A stretch of DNA of 64,000 nt from DYRB01 sp963802205 (GTDB taxonomy: Bacteria > Pseudomonadota > Gammaproteobacteria > Chromatiales > Chromatiaceae), in NCBI GenBank assembly GCA_963802205.1, contig CAWDHW010000011.1, positions 75,564 to 139,563 of the forward strand, in the 5' to 3' direction. Each line of letters begins with the position of its first letter. Positions within the stretch are counted from its first letter, which is position 1. The notes under the pieces were generated by a model. That model ran no database searches and was not told the origin of the DNA. It was given only the letters and a program-made list of their open reading frames with translations. Below are positions 8,260 through 16,608 of the stretch, piece by piece. The translations under genes were made by a program, and so were the position numbers.

Positions 8260-9006
8260 TCAGTGGGGCGGCAACCTGGCCTGGAGGGCCGCGCGGTCGA
8301 ACCACCAGTCGTCCTGGACCAGGACATCGACCACGTTGCGCAGGCGCACCAGAAATTTATCGGGTTCGCGGAGTTCCAGCCGGTCCATCCACAGATCGAA
8401 TTCGGCCTGGGTCTGTATCCCGCTGTGGCGGAGGGCGACGCTGCCAAGGATCTGGGACGCGAAAAACATCAGGTTGTCGCGCTGGTTGCCGGTGGCGCGC
8501 AGGTCGGCGACGAACAGGGCAGTGGTCGCGGCGACTGCGGCCCCGTCGGCGTCGTCTGGGGTCTCCTCAATGACGTGGTTGAGGAGCTCGACGGTGAGGT
8601 CGGGGTCGATGGGGTAGGTGACCGCCAGCCAGATCCCCTGGCCGAGGGCGGCGATGGACCCGGGCTGCCCGCATTGGAACAGGACATCACAGGCATCGGC
8701 GGCGGACTCGAAGTCCTCCGCGGCGATGAAGACGTCGAGGGCCTCGCGTGCGGGGGCCCAGGCCTCGTCACCGCGCCCCAGGCTTGCCAGGGTGCGGGCC
8801 ATCTGGAGCCGCAGGTCGGCAAGGTCCTTGGCCCCGGCCGCGGAATGGCGCAGCGCCTGGTAGTGCTCGGACAACGCCTCCAGGTGCGACTCCAGGGCGG
8901 CCATCTCTGCGCTGCGATTCACGACCGAATCGGCGGCGCTATCGCTCAGGCGGGCCGCACCGATGTCGGGGTACTTCATATGGGCCTCGGGATAGACGCT
9001 GGCCAT
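8260..9006 (-). CDS. Helical-repeat (TPR-like) protein of unknown function
   Basis: 248 residues, strongly helical and rich in Ala, Leu, Asp and Glu. Repeating patterns such as ADLRLQMARTLASLGRGDEAW and LDVFIAAEDFESAADACDVLF (about 60-110) resemble TPR helices. No signal peptide, membrane segment or catalytic motif is visible. Its start codon shares one base with the stop codon of the 72-residue gene upstream (TGATG), which indicates translational coupling. It precedes the Cas6/Cmx6-like gene by 85 bp. I do not recognise the family; a scaffold or partner role is inferred only from the repeats and the tight linkage. Confidence 0.65.
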   Translation of the reverse strand: MASVYPEAHMKYPDIGAARLSDSAADSVVNRSAEMAALESHLEALSEHYQALRHSAAGAKDLADLRLQMARTLASLGRGDEAWAPAREALDVFIAAEDFESAADACDVLFQCGQPGSIAALGQGIWLAVTYPIDPDLTVELLNHVIEETPDDADGAAVAATTALFVADLRATGNQRDNLMFFASQILGSVALRHSGIQTQAEFDLWMDRLELREPDKFLVRLRNVVDVLVQDDWWFDRAALQARLPPH

Positions 9007-9224
9007 CAGCGCACCAGACCGCTAAAGGCAGCTTCGAGGCGGTCCTCCCAGTTCTCCGGTGTGTCCGGAAAGGGGGGCTTGACATCCATTCGGAAGAAGC
9101 GTTCGCCGCTGCGGGCCACGCCCTGAACCATGGGGATGAGGTCCTCGAAGGACTCCAGATCGCCGTTGCCTACCAGGATATCGCTCAGTTTCAACATGGT
9201 TTGTCGGTCCGCCCTCGTCGTCAT
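9006..9224 (-). CDS. Small hypothetical protein (72 aa)
   Basis: Short acidic protein with no recognised family. Visible features are LKLSDILVGNGDLESFEDL and VKPPFPDTPENWEDRLEAAF. It is the first gene of the minus-strand set divergent from dsrA and is coupled to the next gene by a TGATG overlap. Two starts are possible: ATG at 9224 (weak ribosome site) or ATG at 9197, giving MLKLSDILVGN. The second start seems a natural protein beginning. Confidence 0.55.
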   Translation of the reverse strand: MTTRADRQTMLKLSDILVGNGDLESFEDLIPMVQGVARSGERFFRMDVKPPFPDTPENWEDRLEAAFSGLVR

Positions 9225-9633
9225 CGCTGTCTTCGTCGGTGGTGTATGCGGTTGTGGTGCCCAGGGTCAGCCGCTGGCCAGACCGCTGGGTACGTCGACC
9301 CGGCCAAGGTATCGGCTTCGAATCAGGAGTCGTCCGACCACGGTTGAGTCGGTGAATCCGGCCCGGTTGTGCCGCACGCTATTTCTCGCGTAGCCATCGC
9401 CGACCCTCGGCTTGTGATGACAGATGTAGTCGCCCCTCTGGGAAAGCAAGCGTTTCAAGCCCCCCGCGCGTCCGTCAGCGTCGGGTCCGCCTTCCAGGCA
9501 CTGTGCGGGTTCGCACCGACCAGCGGACGGGCTTTTCCACGCGCCACTCCAGATAGGGGCCGGCGTCGGATAGGTCCGAAGGACTGGGCGGCTGTGGCCT
9601 AAGATAATTAGATCCTGCTTATATTAGAGTTCG

Positions 9634-9662
9634 TTGACTCAGTGTTCGCGGGCGGGTAACAT
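9634..9662 (+). promoter_or_regulatory. Candidate dsr operon promoter
   Basis: TTGACT (9634-9639), a 17-base spacer and TAACAT (9657-9662) form a near-consensus sigma70 promoter pointing towards dsrA. The start of transcription would lie near 9670, giving a leader of roughly 335 bases. The AT-rich stretch just upstream (TTATATTAGAG) could act as an UP element. Confidence 0.5.
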
Positions 9663-9746
9663 TCGCGGACACCTTGCACCGGATAGGGTCATTAGCTCGG
9701 ACGGAGGAGGCGGCCGTTCTCGTCATTAGGCCCTCAGGGGAGGGGT

Positions 9747-9768
9747 GTCTATCCACAAGGGGATAGAC
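9747..9768. promoter_or_regulatory. Inverted repeat in the dsr leader
   Basis: GTCTATCC and GGATAGAC form an 8-bp perfect stem around a 6-base loop, about 85 bases downstream of the proposed -10 box. It could be an operator or an RNA hairpin in the leader; nothing distinguishes these from sequence alone. Confidence 0.35.
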
Positions 9769-10006
9769 CCGGGACCATGCCCTACCCGAAAGTGCAGTAG
9801 GAAGCCGGTGCGTCGTTTGCGTATATTCGCCGGCGGCGAAATGGATGGCCCCGTCTGGCCACCAACCGCCGCTGTTCGGGCTTCCAGGCCAAGATTTTGA
9901 ATATTACGGCGGGTTCGGTCGCCTTCAAGTGCGACCAGACGCCACGGTAACCCCTAAGGCTCTCCGAATCATCTCCCCTTCCTGACCGACTAGGAGCGAC
10001 AGCGCA

Positions 10007-11260
10007 ATGGCGATCCAGAAGCACAACACCCCGATGCTTGACCAGTTGGAGACGGGCCCGTGGCCCAGCTTCATCTCCGGGATCAAGCGGCTCCGCGACC
10101 AGCACCCCGAGCCGCGCATCAATGAAGTGACCAATGACCTGCTCGGTCAGTTGGAGCACTCCTACGAGACCCGCAAGGGTTATTGGAAGGGTGGTACCGT
10201 GTCCGTCTTCGGCTATGGCGGCGGCATCATCCCGCGCTTCTCCGAGGTCGGCCAGGCCTTCCCCAAGTCCAAGGAATTCCACACCGTTCGCGTGCAGCCC
10301 CCAGCCGGCAATCATTACTCCACCGCCATGTTGCGACAGCTTGGCGATACCTGGGAGAAATACGGCTCCGGTCTGGTGACCTTCCACGGTCAAACCGGCA
10401 ATATCATGTTCATCGGCGTGGATAGTCCCTCCACCCAGCACTTCTTCGACGAGATCAACAGCTATGGCTGGGACCTCGGCGGCGCCGGCCCTTGCGTGCG
10501 CACCGCCATGTCCTGTGTCGGTGCGGCCCGTTGCGAGATGTCCTGCACGAATGAGCTGAAGGCCCACCGCCTGCTGGTCAACAACTTCACCGACGATGTC
10601 CATCGCCCGGCCCTGCCTTACAAGTTCAAGTTCAAGGTCTCCGGCTGCGGAAACGACTGCCAGAATGCCATCGAGCGCGCCGACTTCGCCGTGCTCGGCA
10701 CCTGGCGCGACGACATGAAGGTGGATCAGGCCGAGGTCAAGGCCTACGTTGCCGACAAGGGCCGTCAGTACTACATCGACAATGTCATCACCCGCTGCCC
10801 GACCCAGGCCCTGGCGCTGAACGACGACGATACCCTGAGCGTCAATAACCGCGACTGCGTGCGCTGCATGCACTGCCTGAATGTTATGCCCAAGGCCCTG
10901 CACCCTGGCGATGACAAGGGTGTCACCATCCTCATCGGCGGCAAGCGCACGCTGAAGATCGGCGACCTGATGGGCACCGTCCTCGTCCCCTTCCGGAAGT
11001 TGGATACCGAAGAGGACTACGAGGAAATGGTCGAACTGGCCGGGAACATCATCGACTTCTGGGCCGAGAATGGCCTGGAGCATGAGCGTTGCGGCGAGAT
11101 GATCGAGCGTATTGGCCTGGCCAATTTCCTCGAAGGGCTTGGCATCGATCCCGATCCGAACATGCTCAGCCACCCGCGCCAGAGTTCCTACATCCGCATG
11201 GATGGCTGGGACGAGGCGGCCGAGTCCTGGTTCGCGCGTCAGGCGGAAGCCGGCAAGTAG
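10007..11260 (+). CDS. dsrA: Reverse dissimilatory sulfite reductase, alpha subunit
   Basis: 417 residues. With DsrB it forms the sirohaem-[4Fe-4S] enzyme that in sulfur oxidisers converts DsrC-bound sulfane sulfur towards sulfite in the cytoplasm. Cofactor cysteines are visible in SCVGAARCEMSC (Cys170, 176, 180) and GCGNDCQ (Cys214, 218). A ferredoxin-like insert carries CPTQAL and CVRCMHCLNVMPKAL. A GGAG ribosome site precedes the ATG. It is the first gene of the cluster, with 93 bp to dsrB. Confidence 0.97.
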   Translation: MAIQKHNTPMLDQLETGPWPSFISGIKRLRDQHPEPRINEVTNDLLGQLEHSYETRKGYWKGGTVSVFGYGGGIIPRFSEVGQAFPKSKEFHTVRVQPPAGNHYSTAMLRQLGDTWEKYGSGLVTFHGQTGNIMFIGVDSPSTQHFFDEINSYGWDLGGAGPCVRTAMSCVGAARCEMSCTNELKAHRLLVNNFTDDVHRPALPYKFKFKVSGCGNDCQNAIERADFAVLGTWRDDMKVDQAEVKAYVADKGRQYYIDNVITRCPTQALALNDDDTLSVNNRDCVRCMHCLNVMPKALHPGDDKGVTILIGGKRTLKIGDLMGTVLVPFRKLDTEEDYEEMVELAGNIIDFWAENGLEHERCGEMIERIGLANFLEGLGIDPDPNMLSHPRQSSYIRMDGWDEAAESWFARQAEAGK

Positions 11261-11353
11261 TCTCCCAAGCGCGTCCGCTTCCGCTGGGTCGGGGCGGGCG
11301 CGTCGTTGAGTCAAGAACCTGATTGTTTTGCCTAACCCTTTGGAGTAAACGCA

Positions 11354-12424
11354 ATGGCAGATATGCGTGAGCCTATCGAGTCCGGGTGCCCCGATCCCTG
11401 GCAGTACATGCATCCCACGATGCGTAAGAACTTCGGTCAGTGGAAGTACCACGAGCATCCGCGCCCCGGCGTCCTGCGTCACGTTGCCTATAGTGGGGAC
11501 GAGATCTGGACCGTCAAGGTCGGGACCCAGCGTATTCTGGACGTTTTCACCCTCCGCAAGCTGTGTGACATCGGCGACCAATACGCCGATGGTTTCGTCC
11601 ATTTCACCCTGCGCTCCAATCTGGAGTACCTGGTCGCCGACGCGGCGAAGGTTGACCCCCTGATCAAGGCGGTGGAAGAGGCCGGCTTCATCGTCGGTGG
11701 CACCCAAAACTCGGTCGCCATGATCTCTCACACCCAGGGCTGGCTGCACTGCGACATCCCCGGGACCGACGCCTCCGGTGTCGTGAAGTCCATGATGGAC
11801 GAACTCATCGACGAGTTTCGCAGCACCAACATGCCCAACCGGGTCCATATCACCACGTCCTGCTGCCAGATCAATTGCGGCGGTCAGGGCGACATCGCCA
11901 TCAACATCCAGCACACCAAGCCGCCGAAGATCAATCACGACCTGGTGGCCAACGTCTGCGAGCGCCCGTCCGTCGTCGCCCGTTGCCCGGTTGCGGCCAT
12001 CCGCCCGGCCATGGTCAACGGCAAGCCGTCTCTCGAGGTCGATGAGCGTAAGTGCATCTGCTGCGGTGCCTGCTATCCGCCTTGTCCGCCCATGCAGATC
12101 AACGATGCCGAGCACTCCAAGCTGGCGATCTGGGTCGGTGGTAACCATTCCAATGCCCGCGGCAAGCCGACCTTCCAGAAGTTGGTCGCGGCCGGCATCC
12201 CCAACAATCCGCCGCGCTGGCCGGAGGCGACCGCCATCGTCAAGCGCATCCTCAAGGCGTACAAGGAAGGCGCTCGGGATTGGGAACGGGTCAACGAGTG
12301 GATCGAGCGCATTGGCTGGCCCCGTTTCTTTGAAGAGGTCGATCTGCCGTTCACCAAGTATCATATCGATACCTGGCGCGGCGCCCGTGCCAGCTTCAAC
12401 TCGTCGAACTACATCCGCTTCTGA
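11354..12424 (+). CDS. dsrB: Reverse dissimilatory sulfite reductase, beta subunit
   Basis: 356 residues, partner of DsrA. The sirohaem/[4Fe-4S] cysteine motifs are TSCCQINCGGQGD (about residues 173-185) and ERPSVVARCPVAAIRP. The ferredoxin domain has CICCGACYPPCPPM. The length matches DsrB of sulfur oxidisers. A GGAG site lies upstream of the ATG. The downstream gap to dsrE is only 37 bp, consistent with co-transcription. Confidence 0.97.
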   Translation: MADMREPIESGCPDPWQYMHPTMRKNFGQWKYHEHPRPGVLRHVAYSGDEIWTVKVGTQRILDVFTLRKLCDIGDQYADGFVHFTLRSNLEYLVADAAKVDPLIKAVEEAGFIVGGTQNSVAMISHTQGWLHCDIPGTDASGVVKSMMDELIDEFRSTNMPNRVHITTSCCQINCGGQGDIAINIQHTKPPKINHDLVANVCERPSVVARCPVAAIRPAMVNGKPSLEVDERKCICCGACYPPCPPMQINDAEHSKLAIWVGGNHSNARGKPTFQKLVAAGIPNNPPRWPEATAIVKRILKAYKEGARDWERVNEWIERIGWPRFFEEVDLPFTKYHIDTWRGARASFNSSNYIRF

Positions 12425-12461
12425 TGGCGGGTGGGCCTAGCCAAATCCTATTGAGGTCGCT

Positions 12462-12854
12462 ATGAAGTTCGCTATTCAGGTCAATGAGGGGCCGTACCAG
12501 CACCAGGCATCCGACTCGGCGTATATGTTCGCCAAGGCGGCCTTGGAGAAGGGTCACGAGATCTACCGTGTCTTCTTCTACCACGACGGGGTGTATAACT
12601 CCTCCCGTCTGACGACGCCGCCGCAGGATGATCGGAACATCGTGAATCGCTGGGCGGAACTGGCGGAAAAATACGACCTCGATATGGTCGTCTGCGTGGC
12701 CGCAGCGCAACGTCGCGGCATCGTGGACGAGGGTGAGGCCAAGCGTAACGGCAAGGACGCCACCAATATCCATCCCAAGTTCCGGATCTCCGGGCTTGGA
12801 CAGTTGGTCGAGGCGGCCATCCAGAGCGACCGCCTCATGGTTTTCGGCGACTAA
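12462..12854 (+). CDS. dsrE: Sulfurtransferase subunit DsrE
   Basis: 130 residues. DsrE is the active sulfur-carrying subunit of the cytoplasmic DsrE2F2H2 complex that passes persulfide sulfur to DsrC. The conserved cysteine is present at position 78 within MVVCVAAAQRRG. The N-terminus MKFAIQVNEGPYQHQ is typical. Presence of dsrEFH is a marker of the oxidative, not sulfate-reducing, form of the pathway. Confidence 0.96.
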   Translation: MKFAIQVNEGPYQHQASDSAYMFAKAALEKGHEIYRVFFYHDGVYNSSRLTTPPQDDRNIVNRWAELAEKYDLDMVVCVAAAQRRGIVDEGEAKRNGKDATNIHPKFRISGLGQLVEAAIQSDRLMVFGD

Positions 12855-12866
12855 GGGGACCGTGTC

Positions 12867-13277
12867 ATGTCAGAAGTCGTAAAAAAGTTTCTGTATTTGA
12901 ACCGCAGGGCCCCCTACGGCACTATCTATGCGTGGGAGTCGCTGGAGGTGGTCTTGATTGGTGCCGCATTCGACCAGGAGGTCAGCGTCATGTTCCTCGA
13001 TGACGGGGTCTATGAGCTTACCAAGGGCCATAGCACCGGGGGGATCGGGATGAAAAACTTCTCCCCGACCTACCGCACCCTGGGCGACTACGAGGTGAAA
13101 AACATCTTCGTAGACCGCGATTCCCTGGCGGCCCGCGGTCTGAGCGAGGATGACCTCGTCGCAGTAGCCTGGGAGGACATCGATACCGGCGAGGAGAGGG
13201 AGAACATCGTCGAGGTGGTGGACGCCGCACGCGTCGCCGAGCTTATGGAAGAGACCGACTGCATCTTCAGCTTCTAA
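12867..13277 (+). CDS. dsrF: Sulfurtransferase subunit DsrF
   Basis: 136 residues, the second subunit of the DsrEFH sulfur-transfer complex (TusC homologue). The recognisable region is RRAPYGTIYAWESLEVVLIGAAFDQ cut into an alpha/beta fold, followed by VMFLDDGVYEL. The only cysteine is near the C-terminus (about 132), so the subunit is probably structural. It starts 12 bp after dsrE and is followed by dsrH after 11 bp. Confidence 0.95.
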   Translation: MSEVVKKFLYLNRRAPYGTIYAWESLEVVLIGAAFDQEVSVMFLDDGVYELTKGHSTGGIGMKNFSPTYRTLGDYEVKNIFVDRDSLAARGLSEDDLVAVAWEDIDTGEERENIVEVVDAARVAELMEETDCIFSF

Positions 13278-13288
13278 GGAGCGGCGAA

Positions 13289-13597
13289 ATGAGCATCCTG
13301 CACACGGTCAACAAGTCGCCCTTCGAGCGCAATTCGCTGGATTCCTGTCTCAAGTTTGCCGCCGCCGGGGGCTCCCTTCTCCTCATCGAGGACGGGATTT
13401 ATGCGGCAGTGAAGGGGTCGAGCGTGGAAGCCAAGGTCATCGGCGCGCAGGGCTCCCTGAAGCTCTACGTGCTCGGCCCTGACCTCAACGCCCGTGGGTT
13501 CACCGCAGAGCGCGTGATCCCGGGTATCAATGTCGTGGACTATGCCGGGTTCGTCGATCTTGCCGCCGAGTGCGACAAGGTTCAGGCCTGGCTCTAG
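13289..13597 (+). CDS. dsrH: Sulfurtransferase subunit DsrH
   Basis: 102 residues, TusB homologue and third DsrEFH subunit. The conserved cysteine is at position 20 (NSLDSCLKFAAAG). The fold signature LLLIEDGIYAAVKG follows. An AAGGAG ribosome site lies upstream of the ATG. Confidence 0.95.
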   Translation: MSILHTVNKSPFERNSLDSCLKFAAAGGSLLLIEDGIYAAVKGSSVEAKVIGAQGSLKLYVLGPDLNARGFTAERVIPGINVVDYAGFVDLAAECDKVQAWL

Positions 13598-13630
13598 TCA
13601 TCCTTCCTTTTATCACTGAGGACATCCATC

Positions 13631-13963
13631 ATGGGTATCGAAGTCAACGGTAAGGTCTACGAGACCGACGAAGAGGGCTATCTCACCAACATCACCGAGT
13701 GGGAGCCAGGCGTCGCCGAGATCATGTCCAAGGAGGACGACCTCCAGCTCACTGACGAGCACTGGGACATCATCAACTTCCTGCGTGAATATTACGAGGA
13801 ATACCAGATTGCCCCGGCGGTGCGCGTTTTGACCAAGGCCGTCGGTAAGAAGTTGGGCAAGGACAAGGGTAACAGCAAGTATCTTTATGGCCTGTTCCCC
13901 TATGGCCCGGGCAAGCAGGCCTGCCGCTATGCGGGGCTGCCAAAGCCGACTGGTTGCGTCTAG
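13631..13963 (+). CDS. dsrC: Sulfur carrier protein DsrC
   Basis: 110 residues. DsrC accepts sulfur from DsrEFH and delivers it to DsrAB as a persulfide or trisulfide, and is re-oxidised through the DsrMKJOP complex. Both tail cysteines are present: Cys98 and Cys109 in ACRYAGLPKPTGCV. The LTDEHWDIINFLREYY helix is the family hallmark. A 212-bp gap with hairpins separates it from dsrM, where transcript levels could be set differently. Confidence 0.97.
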   Translation: MGIEVNGKVYETDEEGYLTNITEWEPGVAEIMSKEDDLQLTDEHWDIINFLREYYEEYQIAPAVRVLTKAVGKKLGKDKGNSKYLYGLFPYGPGKQACRYAGLPKPTGCV

Positions 13964-14120
13964 GGTCCGACCGGCTGCGCTCCAGGGTCTTCGGGCTGCG
14001 CCAAGGCTAACCGCCTCCTAGGCCCACCCGCCGCATTTGGGCCCTGGGCAACCGGGCCCCTTGCGTCGCCGCTCTGGCGCAGCGATTGGGTCATTCGTCG
14101 TTCAATTGCGCCCAGTCCCC

Positions 14121-14142
14121 GGGGGGCAGCTGTTAGCCCCCC
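14121..14142. promoter_or_regulatory. Hairpin between dsrC and dsrM
   Basis: GGGGGGC and GCCCCCC form a 7-bp stem with an 8-base loop, 34 bases before dsrM. The 212-bp dsrC-dsrM gap also holds a GGGCCC pair near 14040-14060. These could dampen read-through from dsrC or stabilise its mRNA end. Confidence 0.35.
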
Positions 14143-14175
14143 GAGTCTTCACGGGTCCACAGAGGTTGCGGAAAC

Positions 14176-14907
14176 ATGTCGTTTCTGACGGGTCTATACG
14201 CCATCCTGTTCTACTTCGCGACGGTTGTGCTCGCAGCAGGCCTGGTCACGAAGATCGTGCAATATGCACGCACCCCGGCACCACTGAAGATCCCCACCAC
14301 CCCGGCACCGGTCACCACCGGCGGCGTGGTCCTGCGGATGGCCCGTGAGGTCGTGTTCTTCGAGAGCCTGTTCCGCGGCAACAAGTGGACCTGGATCTTT
14401 GGCTGGGTATTCCACTTCGGACTGTTTCTGGTCACCCTGCGCCATCTGCGCTACTTCCTAGATCCAGTTTGGGTTCCGATCCAGATGATTCAACCCTTCG
14501 GCATCTATGGCGGCATGGCGATGGTCGCCGGACTCGTCGGGCTTTGGGCACGTCGCTTCCTGGTGGATCGGGTCCGTTACATCACCGGGCCCTCGGATCA
14601 CCTGATTCTCGGCCTCCTGATCCTGATCGGCGTGAGTGGTCTCATGATGTCCTTCGTGGTTCATACCGACATCGTTGCGGTCAAGAATTTCTTCCAGGGT
14701 TTGATGGTCTTTAAGCTCCAACCCCTGCCCGGTGATCCCCTCTTGCTGCTCCATCTGTTGCTGGTTGCCGGGTTGATGCTCGTCTTCCCGTTCAGCAAGC
14801 TCCTGCATGCCCCGGGTCTGTTCTTCAGCCCGACCCGCAATCAGGCGGACAATCCCCGGGAAAAGCGGCATATCGCCCCTTGGGCCGAACGGCTCGAGCA
14901 GGAATGA
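14176..14907 (+). CDS. dsrM: DsrM, membrane cytochrome b subunit of the DsrMKJOP complex
   Basis: 243 residues with about five membrane helices (near 5-25, 75-95, 110-135, 150-175, 195-220). It resembles the NarI/HdrE type cytochrome b. Candidate haem-ligand histidines lie in FHFGLFLVTLRHLRYF and HLLLVAGLMLVFPFSKLLHAPG. It would carry electrons between the quinone pool and DsrK. An unrelated longer reading of the upstream DNA is not supported. Confidence 0.93.
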   Translation: MSFLTGLYAILFYFATVVLAAGLVTKIVQYARTPAPLKIPTTPAPVTTGGVVLRMAREVVFFESLFRGNKWTWIFGWVFHFGLFLVTLRHLRYFLDPVWVPIQMIQPFGIYGGMAMVAGLVGLWARRFLVDRVRYITGPSDHLILGLLILIGVSGLMMSFVVHTDIVAVKNFFQGLMVFKLQPLPGDPLLLLHLLLVAGLMLVFPFSKLLHAPGLFFSPTRNQADNPREKRHIAPWAERLEQE

Positions 14908-14954
14908 GCCAACACCGGCCCCGGCATTGCGGCATTCGCTGAAGAGGTTCGATC

Positions 14955-16511
14955 ATGGCAAAGGCTAATTTCGAGGTACCGGAGCTGGCGCAGTACCTGG
15001 ATGTCCCCGCGGTTACGCCGGGCACCATGGCGCACAGCAGCCCCTTCGTGTCCCGTCCCGAGTTCCAGGAACCCTTGGGCTACATGGGTGAACTGCCGGA
15101 GGATTGGCAGGCCCGCGCCCTTGATAAGTTCGGGGAGCTGTTGGGCAAGTACCGGTCGCTGCGGGTGTATCTGGATTCCTGCGTCAAGTGCGGCTCCTGT
15201 ACCGACAAGTGCCATTATTATCTGGGAACCAAGGACCCCAAGAACATGCCGGTCGGGCGCCAGGACCTCATGCGCAAGGTCTATCGCCGCTACTTCACCC
15301 TGGCCGGCAAATTCTTCCCCAAACTGGTGGGCGCAGAGGACTTCACGAAAGAGGTCCTGGACGATTGGTACAGCTACTTCCACCAGTGCTCGCAATGCCG
15401 GCGTTGCTCGGTGTTCTGCCCTTACGGTATCGATACGGCCGAGATCTCCATGGCGGCCCGCGAGATCATGGATAGCATCGGTCTGGGTCAGAAATACTGT
15501 AACGAGATCATTGCCAAGGTCTATAAGATCGGGAACAACCTGGGCCTTCCTGGCCCGGCCCTGGCCGATACGCTGGAGGGCTTGGAGGAAGACGTCTACG
15601 ACGACACCGGAGTCCGCGTCCGTTACCCGTTAGACAAGAAGGGTGTTGATATCCTGCTGGTCACGCCTTCTGCGGATTTCTTTGCCGAGCCCCATGTGGA
15701 TGGCCTGATTGGGTACGGAAAGGTCTTCCATGAGGCCGGGGTGTCCTGGACGGTTAGTTCGTACGCGTCCGAGGCCGGCAACTTCGGCATGTTCATCGGT
15801 TCCTACGAGAACATGCGTCGGATCAGTCAACGCATCCGCAAGGCCGCATTGGACCTCGGGGTTAAGCGCATCGTCTTTGGCGAGTGCGGCCACGCCTGGC
15901 GCGTCGCCTACAGCTTTCTTAACACCCTCGCGGGTCCCTGGGATTTCCTCGATCCGCGCTATCCAGTGCCGCAGCACATCTGCGAGTTTACATACGACCT
16001 GATACAGGAAGGCAGGCTGAAGTTCGACAAGTCGCAGAACGACGACAAGGTCCTGACGCTCCATGACTCCTGCAACGTCGCCCGCGCCTCGCGCATGGGG
16101 CCACGCCCTGGTGGGCAGTTCGACATCCCGCGCGCCGTCGTCCGGGCGGTGTGCAACAACTATTACGACATGGACGAGGAGACCATCCGGGATCGCACCT
16201 TCTGCTGCGGCGGCGGCGGCGGCCTACTCACGGACGATCTGATGGAGCTCCGCGTTAAGGGGGCCTTGCCACGGGTAACGGCCCTCAACAATGTAATGGC
16301 CGAGAAGGGCGTCACGCATATGGCCGCCATGTGCGCCATCTGCAAGAGCCAGTTCACCAAGGTGCTGCCCTTCTATGGGATGGCCATGGAGCAGATCGTC
16401 TCGATCCACCAGTTGGTCTCCAACGCCATCGTGCTGACGCCCGGGGATGACGATGAGGCGGATGATGACGACGATCTTGATGATGACGCTGGCGGCGACG
16501 ACGAGGATTGA
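14955..16511 (+). CDS. dsrK: DsrK, iron-sulfur HdrD-like subunit of DsrMKJOP
   Basis: 518 residues, cytoplasmic catalytic subunit thought to reduce or oxidise the DsrC disulfide or trisulfide. Two ferredoxin motifs are visible: CVKCGSCTDKCHYY (about 76-89) and CSQCRRCSVFCPYGID (about 146-161). The CCG-domain cysteines appear in HDSCNVARASRMG and FCCGGGGG. The last 22 residues are an unusually acidic Asp/Glu run (DDDEADDDDDLDDDAGGDD) with no obvious role. It is followed by dsrL after 97 bp. Confidence 0.95.
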   Translation: MAKANFEVPELAQYLDVPAVTPGTMAHSSPFVSRPEFQEPLGYMGELPEDWQARALDKFGELLGKYRSLRVYLDSCVKCGSCTDKCHYYLGTKDPKNMPVGRQDLMRKVYRRYFTLAGKFFPKLVGAEDFTKEVLDDWYSYFHQCSQCRRCSVFCPYGIDTAEISMAAREIMDSIGLGQKYCNEIIAKVYKIGNNLGLPGPALADTLEGLEEDVYDDTGVRVRYPLDKKGVDILLVTPSADFFAEPHVDGLIGYGKVFHEAGVSWTVSSYASEAGNFGMFIGSYENMRRISQRIRKAALDLGVKRIVFGECGHAWRVAYSFLNTLAGPWDFLDPRYPVPQHICEFTYDLIQEGRLKFDKSQNDDKVLTLHDSCNVARASRMGPRPGGQFDIPRAVVRAVCNNYYDMDEETIRDRTFCCGGGGGLLTDDLMELRVKGALPRVTALNNVMAEKGVTHMAAMCAICKSQFTKVLPFYGMAMEQIVSIHQLVSNAIVLTPGDDDEADDDDDLDDDAGGDDED

Positions 16512-16608
16512 GCGAGCCCCGTTTTTTGGTCGATGGTTCGGCCGCGTGGCGGCCATCGGCGGATTCCATACACCACATCGAGCGTTTTACCGGTAAGGAG
16601 AGTGACCA

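Larger units (their letters stand above)
9225..10006. other. Long intergenic region between the divergent rspA set and dsrA
   Basis: 782 bases without a convincing gene. It contains a good sigma70-type promoter (9634-9662), a hairpin (9747-9768) and AT-rich patches (9601-9630 and 9895-9910) unusual for this GC-rich DNA. The region must hold control sites for the dsr operon and the divergent set. No tRNA or repeat was recognised. Confidence 0.6.

Noticed and set aside
7000..9300. Possible CRISPR array near the Cas6-like gene
   Set aside because: No regularly spaced direct repeats were found on reading this region or the rest of the window.
9782..12364. Very long minus-strand open frame (about 860 codons) opposite dsrA and dsrB
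   Set aside because: It is the antisense of two intact, highly conserved genes; long antisense frames are expected from the strong GC bias at codon position three, and its protein resembles no family.
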